NCBI GenBank assembly: GCA_007570785.1
Contig: ML660772.1
Location: 34,635,121 to 34,699,120, forward strand
DNA length: 64,000 nucleotides
Origin: Antilocapra americana
Taxonomy: Eukaryota > Chordata > Mammalia > Artiodactyla > Antilocapridae
Direction of reading: 5' to 3'
Positions 23,161 through 34,324 of this stretch are shown here, one piece after another. The translations under genes were made by a program, and so were the position numbers. Numbering within the stretch: position 1 is the first letter of the stretch; each line of letters starts with the position of its first letter. The notes under the pieces are model-generated. The model searched no databases. It saw nothing but the letters and a program-made list of their open reading frames with translations, and was not told the DNA's origin.

Positions 23161-25859
23161 TATTTCAGGAACATGACTATGATGCGATTATTTTTACATT
23201 GTTGAGAAGAATACATCAAAGCATTTTTTAAACTAAAAGAGAAGCGAAGCCAGAGATCAGTTTTTAAATAGAAGTTTCATAAATCTTCTAATTACTGTTG
23301 TGGTAGAGAGCATTCTTTGCACATACACATAAAACTTACTTGATTCTACTTTACAGAAGCAATTTGACCGCATAGATTCTATTTGTTAATCTCCATTAAA
23401 CAGATGATAGATAGAATCCTACAGTCCACAAAGCAGCTGTGTCAAAAGAACAGGCCAATAACTTCTTGGTTTAAATAAAATATGTTTAAAAGCCCTAAGT
23501 ACATAATTGTTGAATACGTTTTTTAAGTTGGTTTATAGATTTTATTAAATGTCAGAAGAATAAAATAAGCCCAAGATGAAGCCAAAATGAAATGATTAGT
23601 GCCAGTAAAGTTATACCAATCATTCATTAAAAGTTACATAGATGTCACCTTTAACTGCAGCCCTGTATTAAATATGTTTGGTTAGTTTGGTTAGTTCATT
23701 CACAGTGCTATCAACGACAGAACTTTTCAGATTGACCTTTTGATAAAGCTAACACAAAAATAACCAACCATGATTTCAAAGTTATTAAATGTATCCTTTT
23801 AACCTCTCTTTTATAAGATGCTCTAACATTAACACTAGGATGGCAAAAATAGTTCCATGAATTAATTGATTCTTACATAACATCTGTAAAAATACATTTT
23901 TCAGGACTTGTGGCTTGCTCATTTCTCATTTTCAGAATGCCAAGTATTCTCTTTTAAATTTAACTTCTTTCACTCATGATTAATTAAGATATTAAGCCAT
24001 TCTTCTTAATATTAGTGAAAGGTAAATGATAGTTTTAAAATGTAGTTTCATTCTAATGATTTCATCTCTTAACTCAAAGTTCCATACTTGAAATAAAGAG
24101 ATGTGCTCTAGATTGATGTTAGCACTCCCCTCCCCAACTCCCTCTTGCCCCCTGCAGAATTCAAAGAACTTATTTGCTTCATTCCAAACCCCTTCATCTC
24201 CCCTGGCCCAGTTTGTCAAACTAAATATTTCTCTCTATTTCTGGCTAGTTATGTTATAGGTGCTATCCTAAAATAGTGAGGCTACATTTAGGACCAGGGA
24301 AATTGAAAAAAGACCAACTCCAAATGACCAATCAATTGTTGTTGTCCTCATTTTTTAAGATCTTGAATGTTTCTTTTATGATTACCCTCTCCACTGTTTC
24401 CCAAGTTGTAATCTCATAACACACAATAAATTCACTGTCTTGTAATGAATTGCTAGCAAATTCAGGGTGACAATATCAATACTTCAAGAAAGATGGATTT
24501 TTATCTTTAGGGATAAGATTCCAGAATAATTTAGCATTCCATAGGAAAAAGAGAAAGCAGAATGTTCTGCCAACTCATGATCTTAAATTTCCCTCCTCTA
24601 TTTATAAGCTACTAGTAAACTGCTTGCCCTGAAATAGATTGGAAACTATATAATTAGGTAACTTCTGCCTCCACATTTGCTTCCTAATATCTCACAAGAT
24701 ATTGTTCTGACATATTCCCTCCTGGATGTATGAGTATGATAGTTATGAATCTGCCAAATGTGGAAAAAGAAGTGAAATGACATCCTTACTGCAGCAGCAA
24801 TAATATTTGAGTTATTTTCCATTGGTAATTTTATTATCTATCTGACTTAATCTGCCACTATTCGAACCATTACTGGGAATTTTATGGCAAAAGTCTTTGG
24901 TACACGATCCGCAATCAGTCAGAGGTCAAAGAAGAGAAAGCATCTCAGTTAATGTTAAAAAGTTCCATGCCTCCAACTCAAACCTTTGGGTCCTGAATTT
25001 TATACCAATAAAATTTTCTTTAAAATACATTTTTTCAGCATAAGCTATATTTAAAATGATATTTAAACATTGTACCAAATCATTTCATTTGGTAATTTTA
25101 AATTATTAAAATATATTAAAATATTTCTCTTTTAAGGAACAATTTGAGATAAAAATTAAAAAATAAAAACCACTGCATGTTAATGTTAGGGCCCTCCAAA
25201 ACAAGTACCCTCTCAAGATAGAATGTCTAGAACACTAAAATATACTGACTAGTATTGCCTGTGATAATATCCTACCCTTCATATCTAAACTGAAATTGTG
25301 TACAGTAAAAGACCATAGTTTTATATTCCTTCACTATTTTTTCAAAGTGCATAGGGTTTTGATCCGTGAGCTGTAAGACTGCTTACAAACTGAACTTCAA
25401 TTACTATATGTCCTTTTCCATGGATTCTATACTCAGCAACTTTAGACTGCTACATTCCACTGTCATTTTTCTCAACAGCACTCCAATCTAGTAAGGTTTT
25501 CAGGGGTGAGTGAGGTAGAACGTACCTTTAAGAACATTTTAAGTTACTTCTCAATGAGAGAAAGAGAAAGATATTTTTCAATTATTTGTGAAAAACGAAA
25601 ATTTTCCAAACTGCAATTAAGTGCCTCCAGTAACAAAGATACCAAACCCATTCTGCTCTTGGATCAACCTAATTGTTTAAGTGTTTGTGTTTAATCTTAA
25701 ACCATAAATCAGCACATTCTAACATGTTAACATGGTGATAAACATGTAATTTCTGTTTCTCATTCTTCATTTGGGTGAATGTGAAAGATTATTTTGTCCA
25801 TACACCAATATTTCAAAAAATACTTGCTATCATATCAATCCAATCTTAAATTTCATCTC
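23161..25859. other. 2.7 kb without recognisable repeats or genes
   Basis: AT-rich DNA with a C-rich patch near 24125-24160. No exon-like open frame. Confidence 0.4.
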
Positions 25860-26290
25860 TGAGATACTGCACTTATTCCTTCATGATTCTTTGTACAACT
25901 TTATTGTCAAGTTCTTCATGATTTTTCTCACCTCAGAACTTTTGTCCCTGCTGTTCCCTCTGCCAGGAGCACTGTTTCCTCACCCCCTACTGTTCCAGGC
26001 CACCTCCCTCTCATTCACCAGATTTTAACTTAGGGACAAATTTCTTTGGGATGCTGTCTCTCCTATTCTCAAAAACTGGATTGGATAACCACTCTCACCT
26101 TCACCCATAATATTACTATAGAAATGTGTGCTGACCCATTATGGAACTTTATATACTGTCCTATAATTCTCCTGTTTGCCTCTATTTTCCAAATAGACAG
26201 CCAGCTCTCTGATGAAAGCAACTGCCTTAATCACTGATACATCTCCAAAACTGAGCACATGGTAGAAATCAGCTAAACATTTGTGAAATA
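25860..26290 (+). mobile_element. L2 LINE 3' fragment
   Basis: Diverged L2 pattern: the CTGTTCCCTCTGCCAGGAGC motif near 25950, a CTCTCTGATG segment near 26210, and an ending similar to GAGCACATGGTAG near 26255. The overlapping open frames are chance frames within it. Confidence 0.65.
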
Positions 26291-26329
26291 ACTTGAAAAC
26301 TAACAAATGAGGTGGAATAATGAATATGT

Positions 26330-26480
26330 GTGCCTTAGTTTCTTTATACACAAAGTGAAATCAGACCAGTATTCGTTTACTGAGATTACTGAACAGATAA
26401 AGTGGGCCAGTATATTAAAAAAATCTTAGAAAAGTCCCTAGTACATAGGAAAATTTTGACAAATGGTCATTTTGTGTGTG
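26330..26480 (+). mobile_element. MIR SINE, 3' half
   Basis: Matches the MIR pattern from GCCTTAGTTTCTTTAT to the CCCTAGTACATAGG element. Strongly diverged. Confidence 0.5.
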
Positions 26481-26685
26481 TGTATGGTCAACTAAAACCC
26501 CTTTCTTTTTCACATAATATCAAACCATGACTAAACAATTTTTTACTTTTAGTGTTGATTTTTTTTTTAAATAAGTGAAAAGTGTAACATTTATATTAGT
26601 TACTTATCATCTTACCCAACTGTTCGAGGTAACTGAAATATGTATGTATTTATTATTTTCACTTAAAATATGAATAAAGAAACAT

Positions 26686-27022
26686 GCATATATATATACA
26701 CACACATATAATATGTGCGTGCATGCATGCTAAATCACTTCAGTCATGGCCAACTCTGCAACCCTGAGGACGGTAGCCTGCCAGGCTCCTCTGTCCATGG
26801 GATCCTCCAGGCAAGAATTCTGCAGTAGATTACCATGCCTTCCTCCAGGAGATCTTTCAGACCCAGGGACTGAATCCACATCTCTTATATATCTCAGGCA
26901 CTGGCAGGTGGTTCTTTCCCACTAGCACCACCTGGGAAGTCCATATATATATATATTATATAATATATGTGTATTTGTACATTATATATACATATATGTA
27001 TATATATACACATATACATAGA
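26686..27022. repeat. TA/CA microsatellite split by a SINE
   Basis: TA/CA-type tracts at 26686-26720 and 26942-27022 flank a reverse Bov-tA, whose tail GCATGCATGC merges into the left tract. The microsatellite may predate the SINE or have grown at both of its edges. Confidence 0.75.
26721..26942 (-). mobile_element. Bov-tA SINE inside a microsatellite
   Basis: Full-length reverse copy ending in CACCTGGGAAGTCC (head complement). About 14 extra bases (TATATATCTCAGGC-like) disturb the head region near 26886-26900. Confidence 0.88.
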
Positions 27023-27094
27023 AACAAAGACAGAGAGATGGACATGAGAAGAGAAGGAGAAAATGGGACAGGTAGAGAGGGAAATTTGTTAGTT

Positions 27095-27200
27095 AAGTAC
27101 AAGGACTTTGGACATAATCAACCACAGGTCCAAGTCTCAGTTCTTGCACCCAATGATTGTACAAAACTTGGAAAAGTTGCTTGCTTGCTTTCATTATTAA
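27095..27200 (+). mobile_element. MIR SINE fragment
   Basis: Matches the MIR core order: GGACTTTGG, a GGTCCAAGTCTCAG-like B-box segment, then the region before the CTCTTTG block. Confidence 0.5.
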
Positions 27201-27469
27201 TCTCTTTGTTGTAGATGTTTAACAAACTATAAATTTACCACAGGACAGTGAATTATCACCAGATCAATATTTCATTCCAATTTTGGTGTGCATTTGCTTA
27301 AATCTATAGTAATTATAAACAATCTCTATCCTCTGAACCTACAATTACTCTATAGAATTTATCACAGAGAAACCTGAAGTACATTTGATGAATAGTTAAT
27401 GTCATACCCAGTCATGAAAATATGGCATATAAAAAGTAGTAAAGGAGTAACATTGGAAAAGTGAGAAAT

Positions 27470-27735
27470 GGACAGATTATTTAAGGCCTACAATACAAGG
27501 ATGAATAATATTTGGAAGAGTAGCCAATGAAACTTTTTAGTGGAAGATTGACACAGCGGACCTCTGCTTCAGGAATGTAATATGTCACAGTATGCAAGAT
27601 GATGGGAGAGGGTGGACTCCTAAGCAAGGAGGTCTTTTAAGTTTTTGTAGTGGTCTGAGCAAGAGATTAGCCAAAAGTGTTTATTGAACCTCCATCAGGT
27701 ACAAATCACAAACACTGACATATAATGTTTAAATA
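27470..27735. repeat. Possible ancient interspersed repeat, family uncertain
   Basis: Similar in kind to 22820-23160 and 42170-42960 (GTAGTGGTCTGAGCAAGAGAT-like segment near 27645). Immediately upstream of the longest BovB. Confidence 0.3.
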
Positions 27736-28098
27736 TACATTAGCCTTATAGGTTAAAAAACTAATCAAGTAAAGTGAGGAAAGAAGAGAAGCTAAAAGCA
27801 AAGGAGAAAAGGAAAGATATTCCCATCTGAATGTAGAGTTCCAAAGAATAGCAAGGAGAGATAAGAAAGCTTTGCTCAGCGACCAATGCAAAGATATAAA
27901 GGAAAACAACTAAATGGGAAAGACTAGAGATCTCTTCAAGAAAATTAGAGAAACCAAGGGAACATTTCATGCAAAGATGGGCTCAATAAAGGACAGAAAT
28001 GGTATGGACCTAACAGAAGCAGAGATATTAAGAGATGGCAAGAATACACAGAAGAACTGTACAAAAAAGATCTTCATGACCCAGATAATGATGATGGT

Positions 28099-29257
28099 GT
28101 GATCACTCACCTAGAGCCAGACATCCTGGAATGTGAAGTCAAGTGGGCCTTAGGAAGCCTCACTACGAACAAAGCTAGTGGAGGTGATGGAATTCCAGTT
28201 GAGCTATTTCAAATCCTGAAAGATGATGCTGTGAAAGCACTGCACTCAATATGTCAGCAAATTTGGAAAACTCCACAGTGGCCACAGGACTGGAAAAGGT
28301 CAATTTTCATTACAATCCCAAAGAAAGGCAATGCCAAAGAATGCTCAAACTATCACACAACTGCACTCATTGCACATGCTAGTAAAGCAATGCTCAAAAT
28401 TCTCCAAGCCAGGCTTCAGCAGTATGTGAACCGTGAATGTCCAGATGTTCAAGCTGGTTTTAGAAAAGGATAATACAGGGTTCTCAGGGCTGGTGAATCG
28501 GGATGACCCAGAGGGATGGAATCAGGAGGGAGGTGGGAGGGGGGTTCTGGAAGGGGAACACATGTATACCCGTGGCGGATTCATGTCAATGTATGGCAAA
28601 ACCAACACGATAATGTAAAGAAAAATAAATAAATAAATATTAAAAAAAAGAAAAGGCAGAGGAACCAGAGATCAAATTGCCAATATCCACTGGATCATCG
28701 AAAAAGCAAGAGAGTTACAGAAAAACATCTATTTCTGCTTTACTGACTATGCCAAAGCCTTTGACTGTGTGGATCACAATAAACTGTGGAAAATTCTTAA
28801 AGAGATAGGAATACCAGATCATCTGACCTGTCTCTTGAGAAATCTGCATGCAGGTCAGGAAGCAACAGTTAGAACTGGACAGGGAACAACAGACTGGTTC
28901 CAAAGAGGAAAAGGAGTACGTCAAGGCTGTATATTGTCACCCTGCTTATTTAACTTCTATGCAGAGTACATCATGAGAAATGCTGGGCTGGAGGAAGTGC
29001 AAGCTGGAATTAAGACTGCCGGCAGAAATATCAATAACCTCAGATATGCAGATGATACCACACTTATGGCAGAAAGTGAAGAGGAATTAAAAAGCCTCTT
29101 GATGAAAGCGAAAGAGGAGAGTGAAAAAGTTGGCTTCAAGCTCAACATTCAGAAAACTAAGATCATGGCATCTGGTCCCATCACTTCATGGGAAATAGAT
29201 GGGGAAACAGTGTCAGACTTTATATTTTTGGGGCTCCAAAATCACTGTAGATGGTGA
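28099..29257 (+). pseudogene. BovB reverse-transcriptase pseudogene
   Basis: Two open blocks lie either side of the nested L1: 28099-28473 (N-terminal RT region, 124 codons) and 28769-29257 (162 codons). The second holds motif B (GVRQGC then ILSPCLFN) and an intact YADD at residues 93-96 (29045-29056). The L1 insertion adds stops after motif A-proximal sequence, a frameshift near 29230 moves the C-terminus to another frame (29199-29438), and the endonuclease is missing. It is not a host gene and cannot make a complete enzyme. Confidence 0.9.
28470..28648 (+). mobile_element. L1-BT-like 3' end nested in BovB
   Basis: 179 bp with a G-rich segment and an ATGTCAATGTATGGCAAAAC stretch typical of the ruminant L1 3' UTR, ending in an A-rich tail with AAAT repeats. 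Flanked by an exact AGAAAAGG duplication (28462-28469 and 28649-28656), with T's before the left copy, as expected for an L1 endonuclease site. Removing the insert restores continuous BovB. Confidence 0.93.
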
Positions 29258-29639
29258 TTGCAGCCATAAAATTAAAAGATGCTTGCTCCTTGGAAGGAAA
29301 GTTATGACCAATCTAGATAGCATATTGAAAAGCAGAAACATTACTGTGCCAACAAAGGTCCATCTAGTCAAGGTTATGATTTTTCCAGTAGTCATGCATG
29401 GATGTGAGAGTTGGACGGTGAAGAAAGCTGAGGGCTGAAGAACTGATGCTTTTGAACTGTGTTAGAGAAGACTCTTGAGAGTCCCTTGGACTGTAAGGAG
29501 ATCCAATCAGTCCATCCTACAGGAGATCAGTCCTGAGTGTTCACTGGAAGGACTGATGTTGAAGCTGAAACTGCAATACTTTGGCCACCTCATGTGAAAA
29601 GTTGACTCATTGGAAAAGACCCTAATGCTGGGAAGGATT

Positions 29640-29689
29640 GGGAGCAGGAGGAGAAGGGGACAATGGGAGCAGGAGGAGAAGGGGACAAC
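29640..29689 (+). repeat. 25-bp tandem duplication within BovB
   Basis: Units 29640-29664 and 29665-29689 differ only at the last base. The other BovB copies in the window have a single unit, so this is a local duplication. Confidence 0.85.
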
Positions 29690-29834
29690 AGAGGATGAGA
29701 TGGCTGGATGGCATCACCGTCTCGATGGACATAGGTTTGGGTAGACTCTGGGAGTTGGTGATGCACAGAGAGGCCTGGCATACTATGGTTCATGGGGTCA
29801 CAAAGAGTTGGACACGACTGAGCCACTGAACTGA

Positions 29835-32319
29835 TATATACATTTTCAAAACTCTAATAGAACGCAGCTATGGCTACTCTTAAAATAGAAATTCAAATGA
29901 TGATTTAGGAGAGAGATATTAATTCCCACTGAAGGTGTAAAAGACTAAGGAAAATATCTCTGAAGAAGGATTATTAAGGCTGGGTGTTGAGATGGGTGGA
30001 TGTCAACCACTAGCTATGGTAAAGGATGCACACAAATAAGAAGCTGATTTTAAAACAAAGAAGGTAAGTCCTTCTCTCTGTTCTACTAATTGATATCTCT
30101 GGATATTTCAAGGAATACCCACTTTAAGGTCTGAATCACATAAATCCAGTCCTCTGGGAAGAAGTCCCTAACCTCAGAGGATCAGCACAACTTCTCCAAG
30201 ATATCAAGGATGTGGGTCTTCAAGGTAAGATCTTAACACTGGGGTGGTAGCAGAGAGCACTAGAATCCTTACTCCTATTTTTTTGTTCTCAAAGATAAAA
30301 ATATAAAACTATTTTTATTTGAAATTATATTAGTACAATATTATCAGTATACATTTTTAAGTGTAGTAACACATAACTTACAGATGCTCAAAAATGTTTT
30401 ACCAGTAGTCATGCAATGTTAAAAGATCAGAGGTTATTCTGAAATTTGAACTGTGTACTTAAAAGAGAAAGCACAGAAAATATTCTTTTTTCCAAGACTT
30501 CATGCATAAAAAATCCTCTAGGAAAATTTATTATACAGAATTGTGTGAAGAATATTGAATAATGCAGTGGGAGATAGTGTTATCATGAAAAAATGGTCTT
30601 TATAAAATCTTATAGTTTAGACTCTACAAAGCTTCCAGTTGTTAGAAACCCTATTAAATGATGTAAGATCCTAAATAAACATACTGTGCAAATGGTGAAA
30701 TAAATTATCAGTCCTGCCTGTCACATAAAAGTTTGGGATTACATTTCTTCCCAGCTAATTGTCTCTCAGTTAAGTCATCACTAACAGGAAATTTTTAATA
30801 TAAAACAATTTATAAATATTTATAATTTCCGCATTTAGAAAATCAGTACTATTTACATATAAAATCTTTCCATGGAAGAATAAGAATAGAGATTCAAGAT
30901 CCTACATAAACAAATATTTGACTTTCAAAGTGATGTCAACTTTGACTGAGTTGCATTCTAAATGAAGAAACACCTTCAGCATGAATTTTTTTAATGAAAA
31001 TAAAAATAAACAAGAACACTAATCCTTTAGCCCAATACACAAAATTATCCAAAACTGAAAATGCATTTTGTTCCAAACTGCTCTTTTTATAAACATGTCT
31101 ATTTTGCTGTATGGAAAAAAATTATCCAGTTGCACATTCCATTGAAAAAAAAATTTTATAACTTCACTAAAAAAAAAAAAGCAACAGGACACATATATAT
31201 CCATCCCCTTTAACCATTAAGCTAAACTGGCCCAAATGAATTTCTGAAACAAAATAGCTTCTAGGCTAGAATCTTGATGCCAACTTTAGCCTGGAGCAAA
31301 TTTTTACACTGACAATGTTTGCTCTGGAAAGTGGTGTTTTAATGGAAACACTGTCAGACCTTTGTCTCCAGTAGAGCTACTGGACCCATAAAGACATAAT
31401 TTAACTTCCAAACACTGAGGCCCTTTTTACGTACTAATTGTCCTTTTGGAAACCAGATCTCATCCCAATGTCTCCAATGAATTGCCCTGTGAACTCAGAA
31501 AGCACTCTTTCATATTGCCCTAGGTTCAAGTGGAAAGAATAAATGGCAGAAGTTAGACGTTACTGTTTGGTTCTTATACAATATTTTTCTTCCTTTAACA
31601 CTAGTTACAACTTGAACTTCACCTAACTGACAAAGCTTGCAGAATCCATTCAATTAGCTTTAATAGGATTAAAACACTGCCTTGGAACTGCAGATTTTAA
31701 TAGACAAGAATCTTGGCAAATACATCTTTCATGTATCCCATGAATTCTAAAATAAATATGCTACCTGAGGCAAAATAAGCATAATCAGATATTTCAGCAT
31801 TTTGCTTTTTAGCTAAAGTATTTTTTCCCATTATTAAAATTTTAAAACAAAGTTTAAAAAGAAAGCTTGAGGTGTCTGTGTATAAGTTTTACTCAATATG
31901 CACTCTTGCTTGGTTGTGTTCTTTTGACTTAAAATCAGAGACATGGCTAAAGGAGATACTCACCACATTAATAATTTTAATTAATTTGTATTGGGCATTC
32001 TCCACCAAGTAAATAAGACATATTTCCCTGATGGTCACTACTGCTCTCTTTACCCATATTTTTTTTAATGTAAAAAATATAGGTCACTTGAATAGCCACT
32101 CAATAATTGCCAAATTGAATCTCTAATCCTTGTCCAAAAATATATTGCAAAGTGAATGTGATCATCATTAGATGACGAGCCAACTTCCCATAGGTTCTAC
32201 AAGTAGAAAGCAAGTTAAATTAAGAAACAGTCCCACCAAAAGCCCTTTAAGCAATTTAAGTGAGTCCTGAGCAAGAACAGATTAACCATTCTTAACAAAG
32301 GTGAAAGACTTGCATCCCT
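29835..32319. other. 2.5 kb without recognisable repeats or genes
   Basis: AT-rich. The part at about 31200-31560 is a little richer in GC and looks single-copy. Donor-like GGTAAG motifs near 30063 and 30224 have no matching exon frame, so I do not call a gene. Confidence 0.4.
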
Positions 32320-32375
32320 TTCATTGGTTCATTTATTCAACCAACTAACATTTACTGAGTACCTATTGAGTTAAT
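32320..32375 (-). mobile_element. L2-like 3' end scrap
   Basis: A short match to the complement of the common L2-type 3' end (TTATTCAACCAACTAACATT, then ACTGAGTACC). Confidence 0.4.
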
Positions 32376-32837
32376 ATATCAGAAAATGAATACTGTGAAG
32401 TTTCAAAGAAAGCAGTAGACTTGGATATTTTCCTCAAAGGAAACTTTCCTAGTAAGAGCCAATATATGGCAGCCGTGAAACCATGGTTAAGAGGACACGT
32501 GAACTCTGTAGTGTGGTTTAGGAAACACATGATTAACAAATGGAAAGTAAAAGAAAAATCTACAGTTACCGTTTATACAAGAGACCTCATTTTTGTTTTT
32601 TAAAGCAAAATTTCTCAAGGACACACATGTGAGGAAGAGAGATCCTAAAGGCACAAGGCAATCAAATAAGCAAAAATGGGCACTAGCAAGAAAAATAAAG
32701 AATGTAGAATCAGATACTTTGAATTCTAAAGATTAAATTTACCTAATCTACAATTTAATACATAACTTATCCTGCTACATGGTTTTAGAGCCGTTTTGCT
32801 TTTGGTTTTTGTTTCTGTTTATCACTTTGTCCTGTTG

Positions 32838-32925
32838 CTCAGCCTGCTAGGCTCCTCTGTCCATGGAATTCTCCAGGCAAGAATATAGGGTTACCATTTC
32901 CTTCTCCAGGGGATCTTCCTGATAC
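32838..32925 (-). mobile_element. Bov-tA fragment, truncated at both ends
   Basis: Only the central BovA body is present (GGCTCCTCTGTCCATGGAAT), through to GGGGATCTTCCTGA. Tail and head are both missing. Confidence 0.8.
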
Positions 32926-34324
32926 CTATTTAAAAAAGAAGTTCTACCTTTTTTCTAACTATTATAACTTCATTGATTTCTGAAGCTTTAATAGTGAAAC
33001 AATATCTAAGCAGATGTTAGGAAAATACATGTGTAGGTAGATATAAATTAGGAAGAATACAAGCTCTAAGTTTGTTATAGAAATAGCCCCACCCAGAAAA
33101 AGGTCAATATCAGAAATTTAGCTATGTTCACTTAACTTGAGATACTAGATTTTTTAAGATATTTGCAAAACATAGGGTTTTGTTGTTGTTCTCCCCACAA
33201 ACTGTACAAGTTGACAGAATTTATTGTAAAAGTGAGGTAAGTTACAAAAACAAATACCACAAGATGTATTTAAAAGGATAAAGAACACATTTTAAAACTG
33301 CTGAGATAGTTTGGAGATCAACAAAATAATATATGAAGTAGTTTTACATTAAGGAGGTAAAAAGGAACAAATTATCTTGATTTCTAAACACTACAGAGAA
33401 TTTGCCTCAATATCTGGTAACCTGGACAACTTTATAAAAATCAGAATTAGTTTGAAGTCAGATGGCTAAGACCAACTGCTGTTAATGTGATTACTTTTTT
33501 CTTCATTATGTCTAGGACTAGCCTAGGTTTCAGGTTTTAGCTTCCCATAAGCACTACCATGTATGCTACAAATGTATTTTAAAATTAAAAATCAGAATAC
33601 TTTTTTATTGGAATGTAGTAGCTTTACAGAGTACCAAACTTATGGATGGTTTTTCTCTACTCTTATTTTTTATTCAGTGGTCAATTTACTGTTCATTATT
33701 ATAATAACACCAGTATTATAGAATGAGCTCACCACACCTAACCTTTATACTGTAAATTGAAGTTAAATTGCTAACTCCTATCAAATGCTAATTAAACTGA
33801 CTATCACTGATTTTATGTAGCACATTGTGCTTTAAATATATATGCCTGGGATACCTAGCAGATGAATTGCTACTTATAGTTACTAATAATGAAGCTGTTG
33901 GTTATTTTTTTGTTCAACTTTAATTAACAGGTGCAATACCCACTTGCAAAGATATCATTAAATTGTATCCAAGATTTATAGAATTTATTATACAAAGTTG
34001 GTTACTTAATATTCCTTTTAAAGGTTGACCTTTTCAAAATGCAGTTTAATATTTAACCATAAAACCACTGAATTTTCAAAATTTTGTTGCCTTAGCTCAC
34101 CTCAAAACCTATTTATTTCCGTGAAATATTTCTGTTTCATTGAAATGAGCAAGTACTTCACTAATGCCACTATACCAACTGCAAAAACAAGTGCCTAACT
34201 TCTGGTTTTTAGTCCAAATGAAAGAAGCTTTGAAGTAGCCATTCCATCCTAAAAATAAGTAAAAAGCTGAACAAATTAAAAAATCAACAATTCTTCTTAG
34301 ATATGTTTAAAACATGAAGTCACA
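32926..34324. other. 1.4 kb of AT-rich unassigned DNA
   Basis: No gene or recognisable repeat. Confidence 0.4.

Larger units (their letters stand above)
27771..29834 (+). mobile_element. Longest BovB LINE copy, interrupted by a younger L1
   Basis: About 1.88 kb of BovB, excluding the nested 28470-28648 insertion. It covers the end of the endonuclease/linker region through reverse transcriptase and the C-terminus to the 3' tail. It is 5'-truncated near 27771 and ends with CTGAACTGA near 29826-29834. It contains a 25-bp tandem duplication (29640-29689). No clear target-site duplication was found. Confidence 0.93.

Noticed and set aside
28769..29257. A 162-codon frame as a host gene
   Set aside because: Its motifs (GVRQGC, YADD) and flanks are BovB reverse transcriptase, interrupted upstream by another LINE and frameshifted downstream.
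30040..30235. A possible exon bounded by donor-like GGTAAG motifs
   Set aside because: There are two donor-like motifs but no convincing acceptor, and no frame stays open across the interval with plausible coding content.
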